From Streptomyces glomeratus (GTDB taxonomy: Bacteria > Actinomycetota > Actinomycetes > Streptomycetales > Streptomycetaceae), in contig NZ_JAKEEB010000026.1 of the NCBI RefSeq assembly GCF_021462825.1, positions 29,812 through 93,811 of the forward strand: a DNA stretch of 64,000 nucleotides, read 5' to 3'. Position numbers and translations under genes: made by a program. Shown piece by piece: positions 45,988-54,271 of this stretch; within the stretch, counting starts at the first letter, position 1, and every line of letters starts with the position of its first letter. A model generated the notes under the pieces. That model was not told where the DNA came from. It did no database searches and saw only the letters and a list, made by a program, of their open reading frames with translations.

Positions 45988-47208
45988 TCAAGCGGCCCGG
46001 CCGCCCAGCATGGCCAGCACCCGGGCCTGCTCGTTCGCGACGATCATCAGCCCCTCGTCCACACCCATCCCGGGCTTCGCGAGCTGCATCTCGGGCCCGG
46101 TGGCCAGCGCGACATGGACGGACACACGGGCGGACAACTCGGTTTCGGCACAGCTGCCGCCGAGGAAGGCGCCCACCCCTGCCTCCCTGCACTCCCGCAC
46201 ACCGAGAATGCTGTCCTCGACGCTGCCGAGGTCGGGCATCTTGATCTGCACCATGTCGCAGGCGCCGGCCGCGACGAACTCACGGATGTCCGCCAGCGTG
46301 TTGCACCACTCGTCGGCCACGATCCGGACGGTCCCGCCACGCCGTCCGACTGCCTCGCGCAGGCGCCGCAGCCCGTCGATCTGCGCCTGTCGTCCACCGA
46401 AGTCGATCGGCGACTCCACGCGCAGCGGGTACGGTCTCGCCACCCGCTCGGCCTCGATCAGATAGTCGGCCACCCGCTCGATGTCGCGCCCGAACTCGCG
46501 GCCCGCCATGCCGTAGACGTCGAAGTGCAGCACCGGCCGGTAGGTGTTGTCGGCCAGCCTGCCCGTCCGGCGCACCAGCCAGGCGATGTAGTCGAGGAGC
46601 GTACGGCCCTCGGGACCGAACTTCGCCCGGTTGTTGACCAGTCCGTGGGGCAGGGCGTCGACGCGCTTGATGAGCATCTTGTCGGCGTTGCCGCGCCGGT
46701 CGTCGCCCGACTGGGCGTAGACGGGTACCGGCTTGTGCGGCAGCGGGAATCCGTACTCCCGGCAGACGACCTCGCACATCGTACGGCCCGCGGCGGCGGC
46801 GGCCGCGCCGAGCAGCGCCTGGCTCAGGCCGTACACCAGCGCCGTGCGTTCCCGGCCGAAGTCCGCCAGGACCTCCCCGAGCGTCTGCCGGAAACCCGTG
46901 ATCCGGCGACCGGAGAGGACGGCGCGCAGTTCCTCGACCACCCGTACATCAGGTGTGAAAAGCGGCTCACGCCCGCCCGCGCCCGAGTACTGCACCGCCA
47001 CCGCGTCGCCCCAGACGGTGCGCCCGTCCTCCAGCACGAGGCCGATGCCGAGTCCCCGCGCGGGCATGCGCACCGCGGTGAATCCGGGGGTGACCGGCTC
47101 GCCTTCGTACCACTGGTGATCCTTGGCCGCCCCTTGGCGAATGGCCGCCAGGTCGTCGTAGAAGAAGCCGCCGTGGACCGGGACCGTCACCACATCATTG
47201 ATCTTCAT
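45988..47208 (-). CDS. mal: methylaspartate ammonia-lyase
   Basis: 406 residues, enolase superfamily, close to the 413 residues of the clostridial enzyme. It converts (2S,3S)-3-methylaspartate to mesaconate and ammonia. Metal ligands are D230 (LHFDVYG), E265 (VESPIDF) and D299 (VADEWCN); K323 in QIKMPDLG is the catalytic base, and HGLVNN holds the second catalytic His (H189). It overlaps the mutase gene by 4 bp (ATGA). Its presence shows the mutase product is deaminated here rather than used only as an amino acid; the reaction is reversible, so the opposite direction cannot be excluded. Confidence 0.95.
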   Translation of the reverse strand: MKINDVVTVPVHGGFFYDDLAAIRQGAAKDHQWYEGEPVTPGFTAVRMPARGLGIGLVLEDGRTVWGDAVAVQYSGAGGREPLFTPDVRVVEELRAVLSGRRITGFRQTLGEVLADFGRERTALVYGLSQALLGAAAAAAGRTMCEVVCREYGFPLPHKPVPVYAQSGDDRRGNADKMLIKRVDALPHGLVNNRAKFGPEGRTLLDYIAWLVRRTGRLADNTYRPVLHFDVYGMAGREFGRDIERVADYLIEAERVARPYPLRVESPIDFGGRQAQIDGLRRLREAVGRRGGTVRIVADEWCNTLADIREFVAAGACDMVQIKMPDLGSVEDSILGVRECREAGVGAFLGGSCAETELSARVSVHVALATGPEMQLAKPGMGVDEGLMIVANEQARVLAMLGGRAA

Positions 47209-49175
47209 GGCCGGCTCTCGCCCCGTTCACTCGAAGGAAACTGCCGTCCGGCCGGCATCCGCAGCGGCCAGGAGGCGAAACGGCCGCGGGCGATGTCCAG
47301 GATGTCGGCTTCCACCACCTGTTCCAGGGGCCGCCGTTCGTCGCGCAACCGATGCCGTACCCGGTCCCGGTGAAACGCGACGAGATCGGGGGGAAAGGGC
47401 AGCCCGCCGGTGTCGGCCAGTCGTACGGCGCCCGTGAGGTCCCTGATCGACACCGTCCGGGCGGCGTTCCAGCGGCTGGGGGAGAACGGGACGTCGATGA
47501 CGCCCGCCTCGATGGCGGCCGCGACCGACCGGCGGGGGTCACCCTCGCCCAGACGGAGCGCCGCCTCGAGAAGGGCCCGCGTCTCACGGGTGAGCAGTTC
47601 CTCCTCGGCATCGACCGCCGCGGTGTCCGCGGCGGCCCCGCCGGCGTCGCCGATCGCCTTTCTGGCGAGCCTGAGACTGTCGGAGTTGTCGTGGGCCGAG
47701 GGGATCCGAGTGGCCTCGACGTAGGACTTCAGCATCATCCGGTGCGCCCCGCTGAGCCGCGCCGTCTCGGCCGAGCCGAGCAGCACGGTGATCGCCTTGC
47801 CGGTGTCCGTGGGGAACGCGCCCATGTACTGGTGGAAGACCGTGTAGACGGCGACGTCCCCGTACGAGAAGCGGTCGAGGTACTCGCGGCCGAGCCGCCC
47901 GAGGACCCGGATCGCGGCGATGTCCTGGGCGCGGTTCCCCTGCTCGGCGTACCCGAGGGAGACCGACCGCACCCCCGCCCCGGCCGCCAGCAGCGCCTCC
48001 AGCACGTTCACCGCGACCGCGAGGCACGGGGGGACGAGACACGCGGTCAGCACCCCGAAGAACTCGCGGTCGATGACGATGCCGAACCTGCGCCAGTAGA
48101 GGGCCGCCAGACGGTCCACGTAGCGCCAGGAGGCCATGGCCTCGACCGGGTGGTAGTCGCGGAAGTACGGCAGGTTGTAGGTGATCGGCCCGCCCTCGAA
48201 CGCCGAGATGCCCGCCGCGAAGGCGAGTTCGGCGAGCAGCCTGGGGTCACGGGTGGAGTGCCTCACCTGGAAGGGGACGTCGCTGAACTCGGCGGTGATC
48301 CGTCGCATCGCCCGTGCCCCGTGGTTGACGGCCGGATAGCCGTTGAGGTGAGGCTGAGGGCCGTCCGCGGCGGCCCCCTTGCGCAGCATCTCGATCTGCG
48401 CGTAGGCGTTGTTGCGGGTCAGCGAGTCGATCTGGAAGGACAGCACGTCCGCTCCGGCGGCGCGCAGCGCATGGAAGAGGGCCCGTTGGTCGTCCTGGTC
48501 GTCGACTCCCGTCCGGGGCTGTATGAGCAGCTCGCCCTTCCGGTCGGCCTTGTGCTGGGCCTCGGCGAAGTTCGCCCGCCGCAGCAGCACTTCGGCGTTC
48601 TCGACCAGGTCGCGGGCCTCGTGTCCGGTGCGCCACTGGTGCAGCACCTCGTCCCGCTCCTCCACGAAGGACCGCTCGACCGCGTCGCGGACCGTGATCC
48701 TCCGGCTGGGCGCCGCCCGGTAGGCCCGCCCGCCGGCCGGCCCCGGGGTCGTGTCCGCCAGGTCGGCCGCCAGAAGGGCCAGGGTCTTGGCGGGTTCCAC
48801 ATGACCGAGAAAGACCCGATGGAATCCGAGCGCGGTCAGTTCGGCGACGGTGGAGTCGGTCACCGAGACAGCGGGACGGCCGCCCAGGTACCACCGGGCG
48901 CCGTCCCCGCACAGCTCGGCGCGCAGATCCCGCAGATCGGCCAGGTAGTGCCGGGCATGGCCGTCCATGTTCGACACCAGGACCGCGTCGGCGCCGCGCG
49001 CCGCCTCGCACAACTCGGTCACCGAGCACTGGATTCCCGCGTACCGGACGGTGTATCCGGCGCGCCGGAGGACCCGGGACAGGATGATCAAGCCGACCGA
49101 GTGGGAATCTCCACCGACCCCGCCCAGTGTGACGACCTTACCGTTTGCATCGCCGGTGTCGGCGTTCAAGATCAA
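47205..49175 (-). CDS. glutamate (methylaspartate) mutase, S and E subunits fused
   Basis: 656 residues. Residues 1-135 are the cobalamin-binding S domain with GDSHSVG (D23-x-H25-x-x-G28, His25 as the lower cobalt ligand), SNMDGH and WYLGGRPAV. Residues about 160-656 are the E domain (substrate-binding TIM barrel: GADVLSFQIDSLTRNN, FEGGPITYNLPY, FGVLTACLVPPCLA). It rearranges L-glutamate to 3-methylaspartate using adenosylcobalamin. Many bacteria encode S and E as separate genes. The start appears to be a TTG at 49175 overlapping the stop of the ligase gene; an AAGGGA tract precedes it. Confidence 0.92.
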   Translation of the reverse strand: MILNADTGDANGKVVTLGGVGGDSHSVGLIILSRVLRRAGYTVRYAGIQCSVTELCEAARGADAVLVSNMDGHARHYLADLRDLRAELCGDGARWYLGGRPAVSVTDSTVAELTALGFHRVFLGHVEPAKTLALLAADLADTTPGPAGGRAYRAAPSRRITVRDAVERSFVEERDEVLHQWRTGHEARDLVENAEVLLRRANFAEAQHKADRKGELLIQPRTGVDDQDDQRALFHALRAAGADVLSFQIDSLTRNNAYAQIEMLRKGAAADGPQPHLNGYPAVNHGARAMRRITAEFSDVPFQVRHSTRDPRLLAELAFAAGISAFEGGPITYNLPYFRDYHPVEAMASWRYVDRLAALYWRRFGIVIDREFFGVLTACLVPPCLAVAVNVLEALLAAGAGVRSVSLGYAEQGNRAQDIAAIRVLGRLGREYLDRFSYGDVAVYTVFHQYMGAFPTDTGKAITVLLGSAETARLSGAHRMMLKSYVEATRIPSAHDNSDSLRLARKAIGDAGGAAADTAAVDAEEELLTRETRALLEAALRLGEGDPRRSVAAAIEAGVIDVPFSPSRWNAARTVSIRDLTGAVRLADTGGLPFPPDLVAFHRDRVRHRLRDERRPLEQVVEADILDIARGRFASWPLRMPAGRQFPSSERGESRP

Positions 49176-50239
49176 TAAATCCCTTCGGGCGACTGGCGGT
49201 TGACCTGAAGCGGCTGGACGTTGGCGACACCGTCACACGGCCAGCCGGGACCCGTGTCGTACCGGAGCGCCTGGTCGCGCTCCAGGATGTTGGGCAGGAA
49301 CAGGTCCTCGTGCAGGACCGTCAGCCGCACCCGGCCGAGCTCGCCGTAGCCGACCACCCGTTGCCAGTCCTGCTTGTCGGTGACGGCGATGGTGACGTGG
49401 GGGTAGTTCGGCACGTAGGGGATCACGGCCCCGTCGCGCTCGACGGGCAGACCGGCGCTGCTGCCGAAGGTGTTGCCGTAGCTGTGTCCGACGATCCCGC
49501 CGTCCAGGAGCCTGACGAAGGACCGGTACATCGGGGTGGTGATCTGTGTCCCGCTGATGCGCACCCCCTTGAGCCCCGCGGCGAGGTCGGGTGCGCGGCG
49601 AACGAGCGCCTGGAGCAGGGCCGGAGTGGTGTTGACATAGTCGATCTCCTGCTCACGCAGGATGTTGGCCGCCTGCTCGACGATGTGCCCGGTGTACTCC
49701 TCGGCCTCGGCGAGCCTGCCCTGCCGGATGAGCCGCTTCACCCAGCGGGGGTCGGCGTCGATCAGGAAGACCCGGGCACCGAACAGGTCCGTGAGCTCGG
49801 ACACGCCGTTTCCGATGAGGTGCGGCCCGGTCGGGGTCAACTGCAGCCAGTTGCGACCCCGTTCGAAGCCTTCCGTCTGGAAGGACCAGGCCCGCCAGGC
49901 CGCGCGCTGAAGGGTCATCCGCGGGGTGTAGATCACTCGGCACGGGTCCCCCGTCGTACCACCGGAGTCGAAGACACGCCCGGCCAGCGGGCGGGGCTCG
50001 GACAGCGGGACCAGGTCCGCGGGATCCATGTGTCGCAGCTCTTCCAGATCGAACGGTCCGAACCGGGAAAGCTGTTCATACCGGGTGATCCGCCTCGGAT
50101 CGAAGTCCAGGCCGGCGGCGCGCTTCAACCAGTACGGACTGCCCTTGTCCGGATCGAAGTGCCGGGTGACGACGTGCCTGGTCCACTCGTCCAGGTCGGT
50201 CTGCAGCCACTGCCGGATCAGTGCCATGGGGTCGGTCAT
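49172..50239 (-). CDS. short PaaK-like AMP-forming acid ligase
   Basis: 355 residues, ANL superfamily of the phenylacetate-CoA ligase branch. The P-loop is FDSGGTTGDPCRVIYTP; KGVRISGTQITTPMYRSF and YGNTFGSSAGLP (A5 region) follow. It ends soon after the place where the C-terminal rotating domain should start (LHEDLFLPNILERDQALRYD), so the usual catalytic-lysine domain is reduced or missing; relatives normally have about 430 residues. It would adenylate a carboxylic acid, by context mesaconate or methylaspartate. It overlaps the mutase start by 4 bp. Confidence 0.85.
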   Translation of the reverse strand: MTDPMALIRQWLQTDLDEWTRHVVTRHFDPDKGSPYWLKRAAGLDFDPRRITRYEQLSRFGPFDLEELRHMDPADLVPLSEPRPLAGRVFDSGGTTGDPCRVIYTPRMTLQRAAWRAWSFQTEGFERGRNWLQLTPTGPHLIGNGVSELTDLFGARVFLIDADPRWVKRLIRQGRLAEAEEYTGHIVEQAANILREQEIDYVNTTPALLQALVRRAPDLAAGLKGVRISGTQITTPMYRSFVRLLDGGIVGHSYGNTFGSSAGLPVERDGAVIPYVPNYPHVTIAVTDKQDWQRVVGYGELGRVRLTVLHEDLFLPNILERDQALRYDTGPGWPCDGVANVQPLQVNRQSPEGIY

Positions 50240-50267
50240 CGACTACCTCTCGCCCGCATCGGTCGGT

Positions 50268-51215
50268 TCAGGTGGATGGCAGGTTGATTCCGAGGTCGTG
50301 CAGGTACGGGAAGATCTCCTCCAGATGCTGCGGAGTCTCGATCTGTACGACGGGGAAGGGGGCGGAGCCGGAGAAGAGGTCGATCTGGGCCGGCCCGATG
50401 AGGAGAGCCAGCTCGGTGCCGTGCCGTTCGAGCTCGGCGACGACGTACGGCAGGCTGACCGCCTCGGTCTGGTTCCGCAGGAAGATGTCGCGCACCTCGT
50501 CCGCGGTGGTGACCGTCTTCTCGTCCAGATAGGAGCACAGGGGCAGCTTCGGGTCGCGGAACTCGATGTCCACGACGGCGGGCTCGAGGTAGGCGGCCAC
50601 GGGGGCGCACAGCGGCGAGTGGTAGCCGATCGCCACGCCTTCGTGGACCTCCACGGTCCCCTTGGGAAGGCGGCCGGCCAGCTCGTCGATCGAGTCGCGA
50701 TAGCCGGACAGCAGAAGCATCCTGCTGCCCCAGGTACCGGTCACGCCGAGGTCCGCGCTGATGTGGACGCCCTCGGGGAGCCCGCCGAGCGCCACCTCCG
50801 GGTCCATGTCGGCCGGGACGATCCCACGGGCGACGGCCTGCGCGCGGCCGGAGGGTTCCGGGGCGCCGCGCAGGTGCGCCAGGAGGCCGAACAGGTCCGC
50901 GCGAGTGATCGAGCCCGCCAGGCTCGCCCCGATCATGCCTCCCAGGCTGAGGCCGCCGAGGAATCCGGGCCGGATCCCCTTCTCCGCCAGCAGGTCGCAG
51001 ATCGCGAACGCCACGGCCGCCTGACGAATGGCGCCGGCCTCCCGGTACTCCTGCTGCGGCGGCAACTCCCGGGCCAGGAGCCGGTCGACCGGTACGCCCG
51101 TCCACTCGGCGACGGACGCGTAGAGCCGCCGTACGCTCGCGAAGGACGTGTAGAGGTCCGAACCGTTTCCCGGGGGATCGTTCAGGCCGCCATCGACGAT
51201 ATAGGCCAGGGTCAT
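50268..51215 (-). CDS. malonyltransferase-like acyltransferase (FabD fold)
   Basis: 315 residues. The nucleophile is S90 in GGLSLGGM, which is GLSLG instead of the standard GHSxG; catalytic His is H199 in AIGYHSPL. R116 in LLAHLRG aligns with the Arg that binds the free carboxylate of malonyl-CoA in FabD, so the substrate probably has a second carboxylate, as malonyl and mesaconyl units do. It is the first gene of the operon, 28 bp before the ligase gene. It could move the activated diacid to an ACP or a sugar acceptor; malonyl loading for the PKS is an alternative. Confidence 0.85.
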   Translation of the reverse strand: MTLAYIVDGGLNDPPGNGSDLYTSFASVRRLYASVAEWTGVPVDRLLARELPPQQEYREAGAIRQAAVAFAICDLLAEKGIRPGFLGGLSLGGMIGASLAGSITRADLFGLLAHLRGAPEPSGRAQAVARGIVPADMDPEVALGGLPEGVHISADLGVTGTWGSRMLLLSGYRDSIDELAGRLPKGTVEVHEGVAIGYHSPLCAPVAAYLEPAVVDIEFRDPKLPLCSYLDEKTVTTADEVRDIFLRNQTEAVSLPYVVAELERHGTELALLIGPAQIDLFSGSAPFPVVQIETPQHLEEIFPYLHDLGINLPST

Positions 51216-51271
51216 GCCCCGATCCTGAGCGGGCGTCCTCGTGCCTGCATGGAGTTCCGGGCGGTGCGGCG

Positions 51272-51314
51272 TCAAGTGGTTGTTGAGTTGGGCGCGAGAG
51301 CGCCTCAGCACGCT
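51272..51314 (+). promoter_or_regulatory. SARP-type repeats and -10 upstream of the sugar operon
   Basis: TCAAGTG (51272), TTGAGTT (51283) and GCGAGAG (51294) are spaced 11 bp, and CACGCT (51309-51314) starts 8 bp after the last, nearly the same -10 as at 31709. They lie in the divergent gap between the acyltransferase and glycosyltransferase genes. Confidence 0.6.
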
Positions 51315-51383
51315 GGGGCCGGTCAGCCGAGCCGGTCAGCGCCGTCCGCACAGAGGACGGCCGCAGGTGTGCGAGGAGAGTAT

Positions 51384-52694
51384 ATGCGCATCCTATTCAC
51401 CACCTTCGCCGCGAGAACCCACCTGCACACCCAGGTCCCCTTGGCATGGGCGCTGAGGACCGCAGGTCACGACGTGTACGTCGCGAGCCAGCCGGACCTG
51501 GTGGAGGACATCACCGCCGCGGGGCTGACGGCGGTGCCGGTCGGCGAACCCCTCGATCTGCACGGGCAGATGGGCGGGAAGGACCTGGGGGCCGAAGAGG
51601 TCGCGAAGATGGACGCGGCCACACTCCAGGCGCTGGACCACATCTACCTCGAACTCGCGGACATGAGCAACGTGAGTCCCGAGCAGATGACCTACGAGGA
51701 CGCGCAGGCCAGGTTCCTCGCGATGATCTGGGTCTTCCAGACCCTGTGCGGGGACGCGATGGTGGACGACCTGGTGAGGTTCGCCGCCCACTGGAAGCCC
51801 GACCTCGTCATCTGGGACACGATGACCTTCGCCGGACCGGTGGCCGCGATGGCCTGCGGGGCGGCGCACGCGCGGCTGCTGTTCGGGATGGACATCCTCG
51901 CCCAGATGCGGCAGGCGTACGACGGGCTGCTGGCCGACCGGCCGGCGCAGCTGCGCGACGATCCGCTCGAGGAGTGGGTGGGCTCGGTTCTCGGCCGCTA
52001 CGGACTGCCCTTTCGTGACGAGGCGTTGGTCGGGCAGTGGACCATCGATCCGGTGCCCACCTCGTTGCGGCTGCCGGTCGACCTGCCCTACGTACCCGTG
52101 CGGTACGTTCCCTACAACGGCCCCTCGGAGATCCCCGCGTGGGTGCGGGAGACGCCGAAGAAGCGCCGGGTCTGCCTCAGCCTGGGCGTCGCCTTCCGCG
52201 AGACGATGGGCGGGAACCGGGCCTCGATCGGCGCGCTGCTCGACGCCGTGGCCGACCTGGACATCGAGGTGGTGGCGACCCTGGACGCCAGCCAGCTCGG
52301 CACTTCGCAGAAGGTTCCCGACAACGTCCGCGTCGCCGACTTCGTCCCGCTGGACGCTCTGCTGCCCACCTGCTCGGCCATCGTCAACCACGGCGGATCC
52401 GGGACCTTCCAGACGTCGCTGGCACACGGAGTGCCCCAGGTGATCGTCCCCGACATGCGGTGGGACACCCCGCGCAAGGCCCAGCGGCTGGAGGAGGCCG
52501 GGGCCGGGCTGCGCATCCGCGACGTCGACGCCCTCACCCCCGAGGAACTGCGGGCCAACCTCGTCCGCGTCCTGGAGGAGCCCTCGTTCGCTCGCAACGC
52601 GCAGCGACTGCGCACCGAGATGCTCGCCACACCGGCACCGAGCGACATCGTGCCCGTACTGGAGAAGCTGACCGCCCACCACCGCGTTCGTTGA
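51384..52694 (+). CDS. GT-B glycosyltransferase for deoxysugars
   Basis: 436 residues. N-terminus MRILFTTFAARTHLHTQVPL; WTIDPVPTSLRLPVD and VRYVPYNGPSEIPAWV in the hinge region; donor motif NHGGSGTFQTSLAHGVPQ at about residue 334. The first His of the usual HHGGxGT is Asn here, a rare change next to the sugar-phosphate-binding residue. Closest to the copies at 33869 and 62695. First gene of an operon with 3,5-epimerase, 4-ketoreductase and 2,3-dehydratase. Confidence 0.93.
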   Translation: MRILFTTFAARTHLHTQVPLAWALRTAGHDVYVASQPDLVEDITAAGLTAVPVGEPLDLHGQMGGKDLGAEEVAKMDAATLQALDHIYLELADMSNVSPEQMTYEDAQARFLAMIWVFQTLCGDAMVDDLVRFAAHWKPDLVIWDTMTFAGPVAAMACGAAHARLLFGMDILAQMRQAYDGLLADRPAQLRDDPLEEWVGSVLGRYGLPFRDEALVGQWTIDPVPTSLRLPVDLPYVPVRYVPYNGPSEIPAWVRETPKKRRVCLSLGVAFRETMGGNRASIGALLDAVADLDIEVVATLDASQLGTSQKVPDNVRVADFVPLDALLPTCSAIVNHGGSGTFQTSLAHGVPQVIVPDMRWDTPRKAQRLEEAGAGLRIRDVDALTPEELRANLVRVLEEPSFARNAQRLRTEMLATPAPSDIVPVLEKLTAHHRVR

Positions 52695-52734
52695 GCCAGT
52701 CCGACATCCATACGGCGTTCGTTGGGAGCCCAGC

Positions 52735-53352
52735 ATGAGTCTCACCATGAAGTCCCGCAAGCTTGCCGTGGAGGGCGCGTGGGAGTTCACCCCGCAGGTC
52801 TTCTCCGACAACAGGGGTCTGTTCGTGTCGCCCTACCAGGAGGCCGCCTTCGTGGAGGCGACGGGGCATCCCCTGTTCCCGGTGGCGCAGACCAACCACA
52901 GCCGGTCGCGGCGCGGCGTCGTACGCGGAGTGCACTTCACACGGACACCCCCCGGTATCGGCAAGTACGTCTACTGTGCCCGCGGCAGGACGATCGACAT
53001 CGTTGTGGACGTCCGGGTGGGGTCACCGACGTTCGGCCGCTGCGACGCGGTCCTGCTCGACCAGCAGGACTTCAGGGCGATGTACTTCCCGGTGGGCGTC
53101 GGCCACGCCTTCGTCTCGCTGGAGGACGACACGGTCGTCTGCTACATGCTCTCCGGCCGCTACTCGCCCGAGGACGAGCTCTCCGTCAACCCGCTCGACT
53201 CCGAACTCGCGCTGCCGATCCCGAAGGACCTGGAGCCCATCCTGTCGGACCGGGACCGGATCGCGCCGACCCTGGAGAAGGCCGCCGCCGACGACCTGCT
53301 CCCGGACTACGCCACCTGTCTGGAACTGGAGCGTGCCCTGTGGGCGCGCTGA
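52735..53352 (+). CDS. NDP-4-keto-6-deoxyhexose 3,5-epimerase (or 5-epimerase)
   Basis: 205 residues, cupin fold of the RmlC family. Conserved H67 in VVRGVHF is the catalytic base, with SRSRRGVVRG before it and tyrosines Y137/Y143 in CYMLSGRYSPEDE as candidates for the acid. Inverts C-5 (and perhaps C-3) to give L-configured sugars. 40 bp after the glycosyltransferase gene. It overlaps the ketoreductase gene by 13 bp. Confidence 0.92.
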   Translation: MSLTMKSRKLAVEGAWEFTPQVFSDNRGLFVSPYQEAAFVEATGHPLFPVAQTNHSRSRRGVVRGVHFTRTPPGIGKYVYCARGRTIDIVVDVRVGSPTFGRCDAVLLDQQDFRAMYFPVGVGHAFVSLEDDTVVCYMLSGRYSPEDELSVNPLDSELALPIPKDLEPILSDRDRIAPTLEKAAADDLLPDYATCLELERALWAR

Positions 53353-54269
53353 ACCGGATGCCGACGGCAGCCGTCCTCGGCTCGACCGGCTGCGTGGGCC
53401 GTCAGGTGTGCTCGGCGCTCTCCCTGCGCGGCTACGACGTCCTCGGCGTGGCGCGCCGCCACGTACCGCACACCGACGAGCACAAGTTCGCCGCGGTGGA
53501 TGTGGCCGCGGCCGAGCCCGAGCGGTTCGCGGAGCTGCTCGAAGCGGCGAACGTACGCGTGGTGGTCAACGCGACGGGCGGCTGGCACACCTCCGACGCG
53601 GACAACGAGTACTCCCATGTGCGCCTCGTCGACCGGCTTCTGCAGACGCTGGCCCTGCTGCCCGGCGTCCGGCTGGTGCAGGTCGGCACGATCCACGAGT
53701 ACGGGCCGGTCGAGGACGGCGTGGCCATCGACGAAGCCGTGGTCCCCGCCCCCGTCACCGCTTACGCACGGACCAAGCTGGCCGGCACACGGGCCATCCT
53801 GGAGGCCACCGCCGCCGGGCGGCTCGACGCCGTCGTGCTGCGTGCCGTCAACGTCTTCGGCCCGTACACCACGCGCGCCAGCTTCCTCGGCTCGGTCGTC
53901 GCCAGGCTGCGCGAGGCGCGAGCGGACGGTCCGGTCGTGCTGAGCGTCGCCGACGCCCGCCGCGACTTCGTCGACGCAAGGGACCTGGCCGAGGCCGTCG
54001 TCGCGGCGGTCGAGGCGCCGGTGACCGGGCGCGTCGTCAACATCGGCAGCGGTGTGGCGACGCCGATCGGTGAACTGGTGTCGTCGCTCGTCTCCGCGGC
54101 GGGCCTCCCCCCGCAGGCGGTGGTGCTCCGGCGAGCCGACGTGCGAAGCAAGGGCGGCGGATGGACCCAGGCCGACATCCGGCTCGCCGCCCGGCTGCTG
54201 GGATGGCATCCACGGACCTCCCGGCAGGACTCGATGCGGGCCATGTGGAACACAGCCGAAGGGGCCTGA
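53340..54269 (+). CDS. NDP-hexose 4-ketoreductase
   Basis: 309 residues, extended SDR. Cofactor motif LGSTGCVGRQVCSAL near the N-terminus; VGTIHEYGP and catalytic TAYARTKLAG (Tyr-x-x-x-Lys); RDFVDARDLAEAVV near residue 210 is the usual substrate loop. Similar to EryBIV/EvaE-type enzymes that fix the C-4 configuration of 2,6-dideoxy sugars. The GTG start at 53340 has GGAG 9 bp upstream and lies inside the epimerase gene; an ATG at 53358 is possible. Confidence 0.9.
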   Translation: MGALNRMPTAAVLGSTGCVGRQVCSALSLRGYDVLGVARRHVPHTDEHKFAAVDVAAAEPERFAELLEAANVRVVVNATGGWHTSDADNEYSHVRLVDRLLQTLALLPGVRLVQVGTIHEYGPVEDGVAIDEAVVPAPVTAYARTKLAGTRAILEATAAGRLDAVVLRAVNVFGPYTTRASFLGSVVARLREARADGPVVLSVADARRDFVDARDLAEAVVAAVEAPVTGRVVNIGSGVATPIGELVSSLVSAAGLPPQAVVLRRADVRSKGGGWTQADIRLAARLLGWHPRTSRQDSMRAMWNTAEGA

Positions 54270-54271
54270 CG

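Noticed and set aside
45988..51215. Vicenistatin-type beta-amino-acid starter pathway for a macrolactam
   Set aside because: The PLP decarboxylase, the second aminoacyl ligase, the peptidase and modular PKS are not seen, and a methylaspartate ammonia-lyase would remove the amino group; the neighbouring genes are for an aromatic polyketide.
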